This document shows, piece by piece, positions 9,819 to 17,291 of a DNA stretch of 64,000 nt. The notes under the pieces are model-generated. The model was not told the origin of the DNA. It ran no database searches and worked only from the letters and a program-made list of their open reading frames with translations. Position 1 is the first letter of the stretch. Each line of letters starts with the position of its first letter. The DNA lies in contig CAVROM010000003.1 in NCBI GenBank assembly GCA_963722815.1, positions 496,001-560,000 on the forward strand. The letters run 5' to 3'. The stretch is from DASQFQ01 sp963722815. Its GTDB lineage: Bacteria > Actinomycetota > Thermoleophilia > Solirubrobacterales > Solirubrobacteraceae. Both the position numbers and the translations under genes were made by a program.

Positions 9819-10811
9819 ATGGCAGCCGGAACCGCAACCCACGACGACCGCTCATTCCGCGAGCGGCCGTCGGCCGCCCGGCTGCCGGACGTGTTCCTGC
9901 GCTGGACGCTCACCGCAATCGCGGTGGGCGTCCTCGCGCTGATCGCGTTCTTCTTCATCCGCCTGTACGGCGAGTCGCGACCGCTGTGGGACAAGGTCGG
10001 CATCATCGACTTCGTCTTCAGCGACCAGTGGGTGCCGAACAAGAACCAGTTCGGGGCCCTGCCGCTCGTCGTCGGCACCCTGATCACCTCGGTGATCGCG
10101 CTCGGCATCGGCGTGCCGATCGCGGTCGCGGCCGCGGTCTACGTCACCGAGCTGTGCCCTGGCCGGCTCAAGAACCCGCTGACCATCCTGATCGAGTTGC
10201 TGGCCGCCGTGCCGTCGGTCGTCTATGGCCTGTGGGGCGTCTTCGTGCTGATCCCGAAGCTCAAGCCGGCCGAGCAGTGGTTCAGCGACACGTTCGCGTT
10301 CCTGCCCTTCGTGGGCGGCACGGTGGCCGGGCCCAACTACTTCATCGCCGGGCTGATCCTGGCGATCATGATCCTGCCGATCGTCTCCGCGATCTCGCGC
10401 GAGGTGATCTCCACGGTGCCGGTCGAGCACAAGGAGGCCGCGCTCGCGCTCGGCGCCACCCGCTGGGAGATGCTGCGGATCGCGGTGCTCCCGTACTCGC
10501 GGGCGGGCATCACGGGCGCCGCCATGCTCGGCCTCGGCCGCGCGATCGGCGAGACGATCGCGGCCACGCTGGTGATCGGCAACGCGCCCGAGATCGGCGA
10601 CAGCATCTTCTCCCAGGGCTACACCCTGGCCGCGGTAGTCGCCAATGAGTTCGGCGAGGCGGCGTCGGATCCGCTGCACCGCGCGGCGCTGATCGCCGCC
10701 GGGCTTGTCCTGTTCGTGCTGACCCTCGTGGTCAACGGACTGGCCCGCTACTTTGTCTTGCGCTCCGAGCGCAAGCTGTCCGCAGGCGTCCCGAAGGGAA
10801 TGGCCGGATGA
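9819..10811 (+). CDS. pstC: Phosphate ABC transporter permease PstC
   Basis: The 330-residue permease has six predicted membrane helices starting near residue 28 (LTAIAVGVLALIAFFFIRLY). It carries the PstC/PstA signature region (ELLAAVPSVVYGLWGVFVLI) and the EAA loop KEAALALGATRWEMLRIAVL that contacts PstB. It begins four bases after the pstS stop and overlaps pstA by four bases, so translation is coupled. PstC and PstA form the membrane channel for phosphate. Confidence 0.96.
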   Translation: MAAGTATHDDRSFRERPSAARLPDVFLRWTLTAIAVGVLALIAFFFIRLYGESRPLWDKVGIIDFVFSDQWVPNKNQFGALPLVVGTLITSVIALGIGVPIAVAAAVYVTELCPGRLKNPLTILIELLAAVPSVVYGLWGVFVLIPKLKPAEQWFSDTFAFLPFVGGTVAGPNYFIAGLILAIMILPIVSAISREVISTVPVEHKEAALALGATRWEMLRIAVLPYSRAGITGAAMLGLGRAIGETIAATLVIGNAPEIGDSIFSQGYTLAAVVANEFGEAASDPLHRAALIAAGLVLFVLTLVVNGLARYFVLRSERKLSAGVPKGMAG

Positions 10812-11689
10812 GCGCGCACGCCGGACCGATCATCCTGCCCGTCTCGGCGCGTCGCAGGCGCACCGACTCGATCGGGCGCGCGGTGCTGCTGACGGCGACG
10901 CTGATCGCGCTCGTCCCGCTGTTCCTCGTCGTCTTTTACCTGCTGCAGAAGGGCCTCGGCGCGATCAGCTGGAGCTTCTTCACGACCGACCCGACGGGGC
11001 GCTTCCTCGGCGATCCCGGTGGCATCAAGTCGGCGATCATCGGCACGATCCTGATCGTGCTGCTCGCGACCGTGATCGCGATCCCGCTCGGCGTTGGCGT
11101 CGCGCTCTACCTCGTCGAGTACGGCAAGAAGTCGGCGTTCGCCAACACCGTCCGCTACTTCATCGACGTCATGACCGGCGTGCCGTCGATCGTCTTCGGC
11201 CTCTTCATCTACATCGTGCTGGTGCTCAGCGGCTTCGCCGGCAGCTTCGCCGGCTGGAAGGGCTCGATCGCGCTCGCGCTGTTGATGCTGCCGGTGGTCA
11301 CCCGCTCCTCGGAGGTCGTGCTCAACCTCGTGCCGGGCAGCCTGCGCGAGGCGGCGCTCGCCCTCGGCGCGCCGCGCTGGCGCGTGATCTTCAAGGTCGT
11401 GCTGCCGACGGCGCTGCCGGGAATCCTCACCGGTTCCCTGCTGGCGGTGGCGCGCGGCGCGGGCGAGACGGCGCCGCTGCTGTTCACCGCGTTCGCGGTC
11501 AACGCCACGACGTGGAACCTCGGGGAGCAGATGAACTCGCTCCCGATCCAGATCTTCAATGACGTTCGGCAGCCCCAGGCGAACATCGTCGAGCGCGCGT
11601 GGGGCTCCGCCCTCACCCTCGTGCTGATGATCCTGTTGCTGACGCTCGTCGCCCGCACCGTCCAGCGAAGGAGCCGACTCGCACCATGA
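10808..11689 (+). CDS. pstA: Phosphate ABC transporter permease PstA
   Basis: The 293-residue second membrane subunit of the phosphate importer has about six membrane helices. Family features are FIDVMTGVPSIVFGLFIYIV and the EAA loop REAALALGAPRWRVIFKVVL. The ATG overlaps the pstC stop (ATGA) and the stop overlaps the pstB start, so it is in the middle of a coupled operon. A PstA paired with PstC is normal for this transporter. Confidence 0.96.
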   Translation: MSAHAGPIILPVSARRRRTDSIGRAVLLTATLIALVPLFLVVFYLLQKGLGAISWSFFTTDPTGRFLGDPGGIKSAIIGTILIVLLATVIAIPLGVGVALYLVEYGKKSAFANTVRYFIDVMTGVPSIVFGLFIYIVLVLSGFAGSFAGWKGSIALALLMLPVVTRSSEVVLNLVPGSLREAALALGAPRWRVIFKVVLPTALPGILTGSLLAVARGAGETAPLLFTAFAVNATTWNLGEQMNSLPIQIFNDVRQPQANIVERAWGSALTLVLMILLLTLVARTVQRRSRLAP

Positions 11690-12537
11690 ACCAGGAGACC
11701 CGCGTGGAGGAAGAGGTCGTTCCGTCTCTCCAGACTCCCCAAGTCGAGCACAAGACCCCGCCGCCGGCTGAGCGCGAGACGGCTCGTGGCCACAGTGTCG
11801 GCCTCGACGACGTGCACGCCTTCTACGGGGAGACGCACGCCGTGCGGGGCGTCTCGCTGAGCTTCGAGGCCAACCGCGTCACCGCCATGATCGGCCCGTC
11901 GGGCTGCGGCAAGTCGACGCTGGTGCGCTGCATCAACCGCATGCACGAGGAGATCCCGGGGGCGCGCGCGACGGGGAAGATCACGCTCGACGACCTCGAC
12001 CTCTACGACGACTCGATCGACGTGGTGTCGGTGCGCCGCTCGGTCGGCATGGTGTTCCAGAAGCCGAACCCGTTCCCCACGATGTCGATCTTCGACAACG
12101 TCGCCGCGGGGCTGCGGCTGACCGGCCGGCGCGGCGAGATCCGCGAGCGGGTCGAGAAGTCGCTGCGCGGCGCGGGGCTGTGGGACGAGGTCAAGGACCG
12201 CCTGGGCGCGCCCGGCATCGGGCTCTCCGGCGGCCAGCAGCAGCGGCTCTGCATCGCGCGCACGATCGCGGTCGAGCCCGAGGTGATCTTGATGGACGAG
12301 CCGTGCTCCGCCCTGGACCCGCTCGCCACGCTGCGGATCGAGGAGCTGATCGAGGACCTCAAGCGCCGCTACACGATCGTCATCGTCACCCATAACATGC
12401 AGCAGGCCGCGCGCGTGGCCGACGAGACCGCGTTCATGCTCAACGGGGAGCTCGTCGAGTTCGGGCCGACCGAGCGGATCTTCACCTCGCCGCAGGACTC
12501 GCGGACGGAGGAGTACGTCACGGGCAAGTTCGGTTGA
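11686..12537 (+). CDS. pstB: Phosphate ABC transporter ATP-binding protein PstB
   Basis: The 283-residue ATPase powers the importer. The ATG at 11686 overlaps the pstA stop by four bases. The first 35 residues are an unusual acidic/proline-rich extension before the ABC domain. Visible motifs are Walker A GPSGCGKSTLVRCINRM (typical of PstB), GMVFQKPNPFPTMSIFDNVA, the signature LSGGQQQRLCIARTIA, Walker B VILMDEPCSALDPLAT and the switch His in VTHNMQQAARV. PhoU begins at the TTG inside its stop region. Confidence 0.97.
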   Translation: MNQETRVEEEVVPSLQTPQVEHKTPPPAERETARGHSVGLDDVHAFYGETHAVRGVSLSFEANRVTAMIGPSGCGKSTLVRCINRMHEEIPGARATGKITLDDLDLYDDSIDVVSVRRSVGMVFQKPNPFPTMSIFDNVAAGLRLTGRRGEIRERVEKSLRGAGLWDEVKDRLGAPGIGLSGGQQQRLCIARTIAVEPEVILMDEPCSALDPLATLRIEELIEDLKRRYTIVIVTHNMQQAARVADETAFMLNGELVEFGPTERIFTSPQDSRTEEYVTGKFG

Positions 12538-13217
12538 CCGGCACCCGCCAGCACTTCCAGCAGGAGCTGCAGGCGCTCGAGGCGCAGGCCCTGGGCGCGC
12601 TCGACCTCGTGGTCAGCGCGCTCGACCGCACGATGGAGGCGCTGCACCACCAGGACATCGAGCTCGCCTCGATCGTGATCCTCGACGACGACCGGCTCGA
12701 CGGGCGCTATCTGGAGGTCCACCAGGGCATCCTCTCGCTGCTCGCCCTGCAGGCGCCGGTGGCCTCCGACCTCCGGACCGTCGCGGCGTTGTTGCACGTC
12801 ATCAAGCACGCCGAGCGGATGGGCGACCAGTGCGTGAACATCGCCAAGATGCTCCCGCTGTCGGGGCACGAGCCGCCGGTCGACGCGGAGACGCTCGAGA
12901 AGATCGAGCAGATGGGCCGGCTCGTGCGCTCCGAGGTCGAGCAGGCGAAGCAGGCGTTCTCGCTGCGCGACGTCGACCTGGCCGAGGATCTCGTGCGCCA
13001 GGACGAGCAGGTCAACTGCCTCAACCGCGAGTGCTTCCGCCGCGCGGTGGAGATCGGGACGGACGCCGACCGGCGCGAGTGGGCGATGACGATGATGCTC
13101 GTCTCCCGCGCGCTGGAGCGGATCGGCGACAACGCGGTGGACATCGGCGAGCAGGTCGCGTTCGTCGTCACGGGGCTGTTCCGGGAGTTCTCGGACGCCT
13201 CGCACCCCGGCAAGTAG
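12534..13217 (+). CDS. phoU: Phosphate signalling regulator PhoU
   Basis: The 227-residue protein has two three-helix PhoU repeats. Each carries the acidic metal-cluster motif (DDDRLDGRYLEVHQ and HAERMGDQCVNIAKM in the first, QDEQVNCLNRECFRRA and ALERIGDNAVDIGEQV in the second). PhoU represses the Pho response when phosphate is plentiful, by contacting Pst and the sensor kinase. The start is a TTG at 12534 overlapping the pstB stop; no better start is close. A hairpin follows the stop at once. No PhoR-type kinase is found in the window. Confidence 0.95.
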   Translation: MTGTRQHFQQELQALEAQALGALDLVVSALDRTMEALHHQDIELASIVILDDDRLDGRYLEVHQGILSLLALQAPVASDLRTVAALLHVIKHAERMGDQCVNIAKMLPLSGHEPPVDAETLEKIEQMGRLVRSEVEQAKQAFSLRDVDLAEDLVRQDEQVNCLNRECFRRAVEIGTDADRREWAMTMMLVSRALERIGDNAVDIGEQVAFVVTGLFREFSDASHPGK

Positions 13218-13218
13218 A

Positions 13219-13237
13219 TCGCCGCTGTTTGCGGCGA
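13219..13237 (+). terminator. Hairpin at the end of the pst-phoU operon
   Basis: TCGCCGC and GCGGCGA form a perfect 7-bp stem around TGTTT, beginning two bases after the phoU stop region. There is no T tract. It probably ends or attenuates the pst transcript, or stabilises its 3' end, before the separate regulator gene at 13323. Confidence 0.5.
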
Positions 13238-13322
13238 GGCCGGAGTCACTTGTAACCAGGGTGTTATGCGCGGTTGGAACAAAGTAACCGCGTCGCGTGG
13301 GCCGACTATTCTCCGTTGAACG

Positions 13323-14132
13323 ATGGCGTCCACCACCGGACAGTCACCTGTGCGCCTCGGCGTCCTCGATTCCGACACGGGCTTCCTGCAGGTTCTCGCC
13401 AACCGGCTCGACGCCGCGGGCTGGCAGCACCGGGTGCTCGCGAGCCCCGTGCCGGCCGACGCGCTCGTCTCGATGCGGTTGAACGTGCTGGTGATCGACC
13501 TCGCGGTGCTCGGCCCCGCGGGCTGGTCGTATTTGGAGAAGGTCTGCGAGCGGCTGCCGGCGCTGGGCGTGATCGTCTGCACCGGCCGCTCTTCGGTGTC
13601 CCAGCGCGTGCGCGGGCTGCGGCTCGGCGCCGACGACTGGGTCACCAAGCCCTGCCACCCGGAGGAGCTGATCGCGCGCGCCGAGGCCGTCGCGCGCCGG
13701 CGCCGGCGGGCCGAGGCGGCGCGGGTCGAGGCCGGGCCGGTGCGCGCGGGCGAGCTCGAGATCCGGGCCGACCAGTTCCAGGCGTTCGTGGGCGGGCGCT
13801 CGGTCGATCTGACGCGTCGCGAGTTCGAGCTGATCCAGCTGCTGGCGGACGTCGCGGGGCAGGTGCTGCCGCGCGAGGAGATCTACCAGCGGGTGTGGGG
13901 CTACGCGATGGTCCACGGCGACCGCTCGGTCGACGTGTTCGTGCGCAAGCTGCGCCAGAAGCTGGAGAAGGCGTCGCCGCGCTGGCGCTACATCCACACA
14001 CACTTCGGGATCGGCTACCGGTTCGCGGCTGAGTCGCTGGATCCGCTGCCCGAGCCGGTGGGGGACATCGCGGTGGCCGCCGAGGCCCCCGAGCGCGTCT
14101 CCGCGCCGGACGCCGTCGCCACGCCGGTCTGA
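13323..14132 (+). CDS. PhoB/OmpR-family response regulator
   Basis: The 269-residue protein has a receiver domain (residues about 11-125) and a winged-helix effector (about 140-240). The receiver has LGVLDSDTGF, where one of the two usual acidic metal-pocket residues reads as Ser, the phosphoacceptor Asp in VLVIDLAVLG, the Thr in VCTGRSS and the Lys in VTKPC. The effector carries RSVDVFVRKLRQKLE and HTHFGIGYRF. A low-complexity tail of about 30 residues follows. Its place after pstSCAB-phoU suggests the phosphate regulator, but no histidine kinase gene is near, and weak metal-pocket conservation leaves open phosphorylation-independent control. Confidence 0.9.
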   Translation: MASTTGQSPVRLGVLDSDTGFLQVLANRLDAAGWQHRVLASPVPADALVSMRLNVLVIDLAVLGPAGWSYLEKVCERLPALGVIVCTGRSSVSQRVRGLRLGADDWVTKPCHPEELIARAEAVARRRRRAEAARVEAGPVRAGELEIRADQFQAFVGGRSVDLTRREFELIQLLADVAGQVLPREEIYQRVWGYAMVHGDRSVDVFVRKLRQKLEKASPRWRYIHTHFGIGYRFAAESLDPLPEPVGDIAVAAEAPERVSAPDAVATPV

Positions 14133-14151
14133 GCCGCGTATCGTGTGACGC

Positions 14152-14520
14152 GTGGGTCCTGACCGCGCGAAGCACATCCGCAACATCCTCATCATCATCG
14201 GCCTGGCGCTGGTGGTCTGGCTCGTCCCGGGCGGCGGCACCGGCTCGTCGACGATCTACAACGTCCTGACGATCCTGCTCACGGCCGGGCTGCTGTTCTT
14301 CGGCTACCGGCTGTACATGGAGCACCGGGCGACAATCTTCGCGCTCGGAGACAACCAGCGGGCGCTTCTGTACGGGTCCGTGGCGGTGGCGACCGTCGCG
14401 TTGCTGGCCACGAACCGGCTGTGGGACGAGGGCGGGTTGGGCGCGCTGCTGTGGTTCGCGCTCCTGTCGCTCGCGGGGTGGGGGATCTACCGCGTGTGGA
14501 AGGCGTACTCCGAGTACTGA
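14152..14520 (+). CDS. Four-helix integral membrane protein, unknown function
   Basis: The 122-residue product starts at a GTG 19 bases after the regulator stop and has about four hydrophobic helices (NILIIIGLALVVWLV, IYNVLTILLTAGLLFFGY, ALLYGSVAVATVALLAT, LGALLWFALLSLAGWGIY). No family is recognised. It may be cotranscribed with the regulator but no functional tie is evident. Confidence 0.7.
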   Translation: MGPDRAKHIRNILIIIGLALVVWLVPGGGTGSSTIYNVLTILLTAGLLFFGYRLYMEHRATIFALGDNQRALLYGSVAVATVALLATNRLWDEGGLGALLWFALLSLAGWGIYRVWKAYSEY

Positions 14521-14597
14521 GTTCCGCGCGCCCCGCGCGCGTCTTTCTCCACATCCGCGTCTAGTTCCGTGCCGGCCTCCGGCGGAGGCTGGGGCGC

Positions 14598-14972
14598 GTG
14601 CACGGTTTCCGCCCCAGCCACGACCCCGCGGCCCAACGATTCCTCCCCGCCGCTTGCGGCCAGGCAGCGGTCGAGCTGGTGGCGGTGCTGCCTTTGGCGC
14701 TCGCCTTGCTCGCGGGGCTGTGGCAGCTCGCGGTGTTCGCCCACACGGCGTGGAGCGCGTCCTCCGCCGCCCACGCCGCCGCGCGCGCCGAGGCGATCGG
14801 GCTGTCGCCCGGCCGGGCGGCCCGCGCCCACCTGCCGGCCCGCCTCGAGCGAGGCCTCCGCCTGCGCGCCTCCGCCGACGGCCGGGTGAAGGTCACCGTC
14901 CCCGTCCCGTCCTCGTTCGGGCTGCGCCTCGGCACGACCTCCGCCGTCGCCCGCTTCACACCGCAGCGATGA
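14598..14972 (+). CDS. TadE-like pilin/assembly protein
   Basis: The 124-residue product starts at a GTG and has the TadE-type segment GQAAVELVAVLPLALALLAG followed by a hydrophobic helix (LWQLAVFAHTAWSAS) and an Ala/Arg-rich helical extension. The GQ-xx-VE-hydrophobic pattern is the processing and anchoring signature of Tad pseudopilins. Its stop overlaps the next start by four bases. It is the first of four coupled genes ending with the hydrolase fusion. No TadA/B/C motor or membrane genes lie in the window. Confidence 0.7.
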   Translation: MHGFRPSHDPAAQRFLPAACGQAAVELVAVLPLALALLAGLWQLAVFAHTAWSASSAAHAAARAEAIGLSPGRAARAHLPARLERGLRLRASADGRVKVTVPVPSSFGLRLGTTSAVARFTPQR

Positions 14973-15331
14973 GGCGAGCGGACGGCCAGTCGACGGTCGA
15001 GGTCATCGGCCTCCTCCCGCTCCTCCTCGCGGTCGGCCTCGGCGTGTTCGCCTTCCTCAGCGCGGGAGCGGCGCGCGAGGCCGCGAGCGGCGCCGCTGAG
15101 GCGGGAGCGGTCGCGCTCCTCCAAGGCCGCGACGCGCGCGCCGCCGCCCGGGCAGCCCTGCCCGGCTGGCCCCGCCGCCGCACCCGCATCACCGTCGCCG
15201 GCCGCCGCGTGCGGGTCGCGGTCACGCCGAGCGGCCCGTTCGGAGCCCGCCTCCGAGCCACCGCGAGCGCGGATGCGAGCATGTCACCCTCAACCTCACC
15301 CTTACTCCTGCCTGCTGGCGGTCCGCGATGA
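14969..15331 (+). CDS. Second TadE-like pseudopilin
   Basis: The 120-residue product starts MRRADGQSTVEVIGLLPLLL, again a GQ-S-T-V-E pseudopilin motif, then one hydrophobic helix and an Ala-rich helix. It starts inside the previous stop (ATGA). Its C-terminal tail is low in complexity and its stop lies in a triplicated 38-39-bp repeat that also contains the next start. It is probably a minor pilin or an envelope-anchored partner of the preceding protein. Confidence 0.7.
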   Translation: MRRADGQSTVEVIGLLPLLLAVGLGVFAFLSAGAAREAASGAAEAGAVALLQGRDARAAARAALPGWPRRRTRITVAGRRVRVAVTPSGPFGARLRATASADASMSPSTSPLLLPAGGPR

Positions 15332-15425
15332 ATGGGGTTGCTCGATTCGTCCTCCGGCGATCCGCGATGGGCGGGCTGCTCGATTCGACGTCCGGTGGTC
15401 GCCGATGAGCGGGCTTCTCGATCGG
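15324..15425 (+). repeat. Three near-tandem 38-39-bp copies of a translation start region
   Basis: Units begin at 15324, 15363 and 15401. Each has an ATG followed by GGGNTGCTCGAT or close to it (ATGs at 15328, 15367 and 15405). The first two read in their own frames as MGLLDSSSG-like and MGGLLDSTSG peptides that stop or run out of frame. The third is the start of the next gene, MSGLLDRAAS. The copies differ at several bases, so the duplication is not very recent. Confidence 0.75.
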
Positions 15426-16016
15426 GCGGCCTCGGTCTTCGTCGAGCCGCGACCTCGCGCCGAGACGCCCCCGCGAACCGAAGCGCCGCCGCGCTTCGCG
15501 TCGCGGGCCCTGGTCTTGGGCGCGGCGGCCGACGCGGTGCCCGTCGCCGCGGCGCTCGCGGGCGGCCTGCGGGAGCGCGAGCGGGCTGCCGGCGCGGTGC
15601 TCATCGCCTGGCCGGCCTCCGACCCGCCGCGGCCGGCGCTCGGGACGCCGGCGGCCGCGAGGCTCGTGGCGGGGCTTCAATTCCGCGGGCTCGAGGCGGT
15701 TGCGCGGGGGCGGCTCGCCTGGCTCGGCCTGGGCGGCGCCGATCTCGGCCTCGCGCGGCGCGTGCTTGCCGCGGTCGACGTGCCGGTGGTCGTCGCCATC
15801 ACCGGTCCTCGCTCGGCCGCGACCGACGAGCTGCTCCCCGAGCAGGACCAGATCGTGCTCGTGGTTCCCACCGACGAGGATCAGCGGCTGACTGACCTGG
15901 CCCGGTCCGGCCTTGCGGAATACAACGTTCCACTCACGATCCGGGGTCCGCTCACCGCGCCGGGCGCGCGCACGACCGCGCTCGCGGGGTGGGGTCGCCT
16001 GAGGTTGCGCGCATGA
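15405..16016 (+). CDS. Hypothetical protein of the Tad-like cluster
   Basis: The 203-residue product starts at the third ATG of the repeated start region (MSGLLDRAASVFVEPRP). It has a proline-rich N-terminal linker, then an alpha/beta-like region rich in Ala, Val and Arg (ALVLGAAADAVPVAAALAGG, VPVVVAITGPRSAATDELLP), without signal peptide or clear membrane helix. A P-loop or receiver motif is not seen. Its stop overlaps the next start by four bases. The fold hints at a Rossmann-like domain resembling the CpaE/TadZ pseudo-receiver region, but this is only a guess. Confidence 0.55.
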   Translation: MSGLLDRAASVFVEPRPRAETPPRTEAPPRFASRALVLGAAADAVPVAAALAGGLRERERAAGAVLIAWPASDPPRPALGTPAAARLVAGLQFRGLEAVARGRLAWLGLGGADLGLARRVLAAVDVPVVVAITGPRSAATDELLPEQDQIVLVVPTDEDQRLTDLARSGLAEYNVPLTIRGPLTAPGARTTALAGWGRLRLRA

Positions 16017-17287
16017 GGTCGGAGCGCGGGCAGGCGTCGATCGTCCTCGTGGGCGGGCTCGTGGCCGTCGTCCTCGGCGCGCTGGTGCTCGGGCTGGTGG
16101 CTCGCGGGGGTGGGAGGGAGGCGCGGGCGCAGCGGGCCGCGGACCTCGGCGCGCTCGCGGCGGCTCGCGCGATGCACGACGCGTACTCGCGGCTGTTCGA
16201 GCCGGTGTTCGCCGACCACGAGCGTCCGGGCGCGGAGCACCTCGGCAAGGACGAGTACCTCGCGCTCGGCCGTGCGGCGGGCGTGCGCGTGGCGCGCTCC
16301 AACGGCGCGGGCAGCGTGCGCGTGGCGTTCCCGGACGCCGGCTCGTTCGCGCCCGTGCGGGTCCGCGTGACCATCCAAGACGTATTCACCGTCGGCCGCA
16401 AGGACACCCCGGTGACGGCCGCCGCCGAGGCGGAGCTCGCGCCGCCGGGGGAGCTCGCGCCGGCGGGCGGTGGGTACGAGGGCCCGCTGGCGACCCGCCA
16501 GGACCAGCGGATGCGGCCGGACGTCGCGACCGCCTTCGACCGCATGGAGCGCGCCGCCCGCGCCGCCGGCGTCTCGCTGATCATCACTAGCGCCTACCGC
16601 TCCGACGCCGAGCAGGCGGTCCTGTTCGCCCGCCACCCCGACCCGCGCTGGGTCGCGCCTCCTGGCCGCTCGCTCCACCGGCTCGGCACCGAGCTCGACC
16701 TCGGCCCGCCCGCGGCCTACCGCTGGCTGGCCCGCAACGCCCGGCGCTTTCACTTCATCGAGCGATACAGCTGGGAGCCGTGGCACTACGGCTACACGCT
16801 CAACGCCCACTCCACGTCCTCCAGCGGCGACGGGGTCGCGGGCTCGACGCTGCCGGGCTTCGTGCCGGCCGCCTATGCGCCCGCGCTGTCACACGCCGCG
16901 CAGCGCTGGAACGTCTCCGCCACCCTGCTCGCCGCCCAGCTCTATGCCGAGTCCAACTTCAACCCGCTGGCGATCAGCCGCGCCGGCGCGCAAGGCATCG
17001 CGCAGTTCATGCCCGGCACGGCCGCCGCGATCGGCCTCGCCGACCCGTTCGACGCCGAGCGGGCGATCGACGCACAGGCCCACCTGATGCGCGACCTCTT
17101 GCGCCGGTTCCCCGCCGTGCCGCTCGCCCTGGCGGCCTACAACGCCGGCCCGACCCCCGTCGCCGCGTGCGGCTGCGTGCCCGCCAACGGCGAGACACCC
17201 GGCTATGTCGCGCGGATCCTCGGCCTCATGGCGGGCGCCGGCGCGAGCGGCGCCGAAGCGCCGCTCGAGATCCGGCTCGTCGGCTGA
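16013..17287 (+). CDS. TadG-like/VanY carboxypeptidase/lytic transglycosylase fusion
   Basis: The 424-residue protein joins three modules. Residues 1-150: ERGQASIVLVGGLVAVVLGA, the TadE/G-like anchor, plus an RAADLGALAAARAM helix. Residues about 165-270: a VanY-type D,D-carboxypeptidase (SAYRSDAEQAVLF, SLHRLGTELDLG with its His and Asp ligands, WEPWHYGY). Residues about 285-420: a lytic transglycosylase (LYAESNFNPLAISRAGAQG with catalytic Glu, GIAQFMPGT, LALAAYNAGP). It would trim peptide stems and cut glycan strands of peptidoglycan while anchored at the membrane, perhaps making room for a Tad-like fibre. Start ATG overlaps the previous stop. Confidence 0.85.
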   Translation: MRSERGQASIVLVGGLVAVVLGALVLGLVARGGGREARAQRAADLGALAAARAMHDAYSRLFEPVFADHERPGAEHLGKDEYLALGRAAGVRVARSNGAGSVRVAFPDAGSFAPVRVRVTIQDVFTVGRKDTPVTAAAEAELAPPGELAPAGGGYEGPLATRQDQRMRPDVATAFDRMERAARAAGVSLIITSAYRSDAEQAVLFARHPDPRWVAPPGRSLHRLGTELDLGPPAAYRWLARNARRFHFIERYSWEPWHYGYTLNAHSTSSSGDGVAGSTLPGFVPAAYAPALSHAAQRWNVSATLLAAQLYAESNFNPLAISRAGAQGIAQFMPGTAAAIGLADPFDAERAIDAQAHLMRDLLRRFPAVPLALAAYNAGPTPVAACGCVPANGETPGYVARILGLMAGAGASGAEAPLEIRLVG

Positions 17288-17291
17288 CCTC

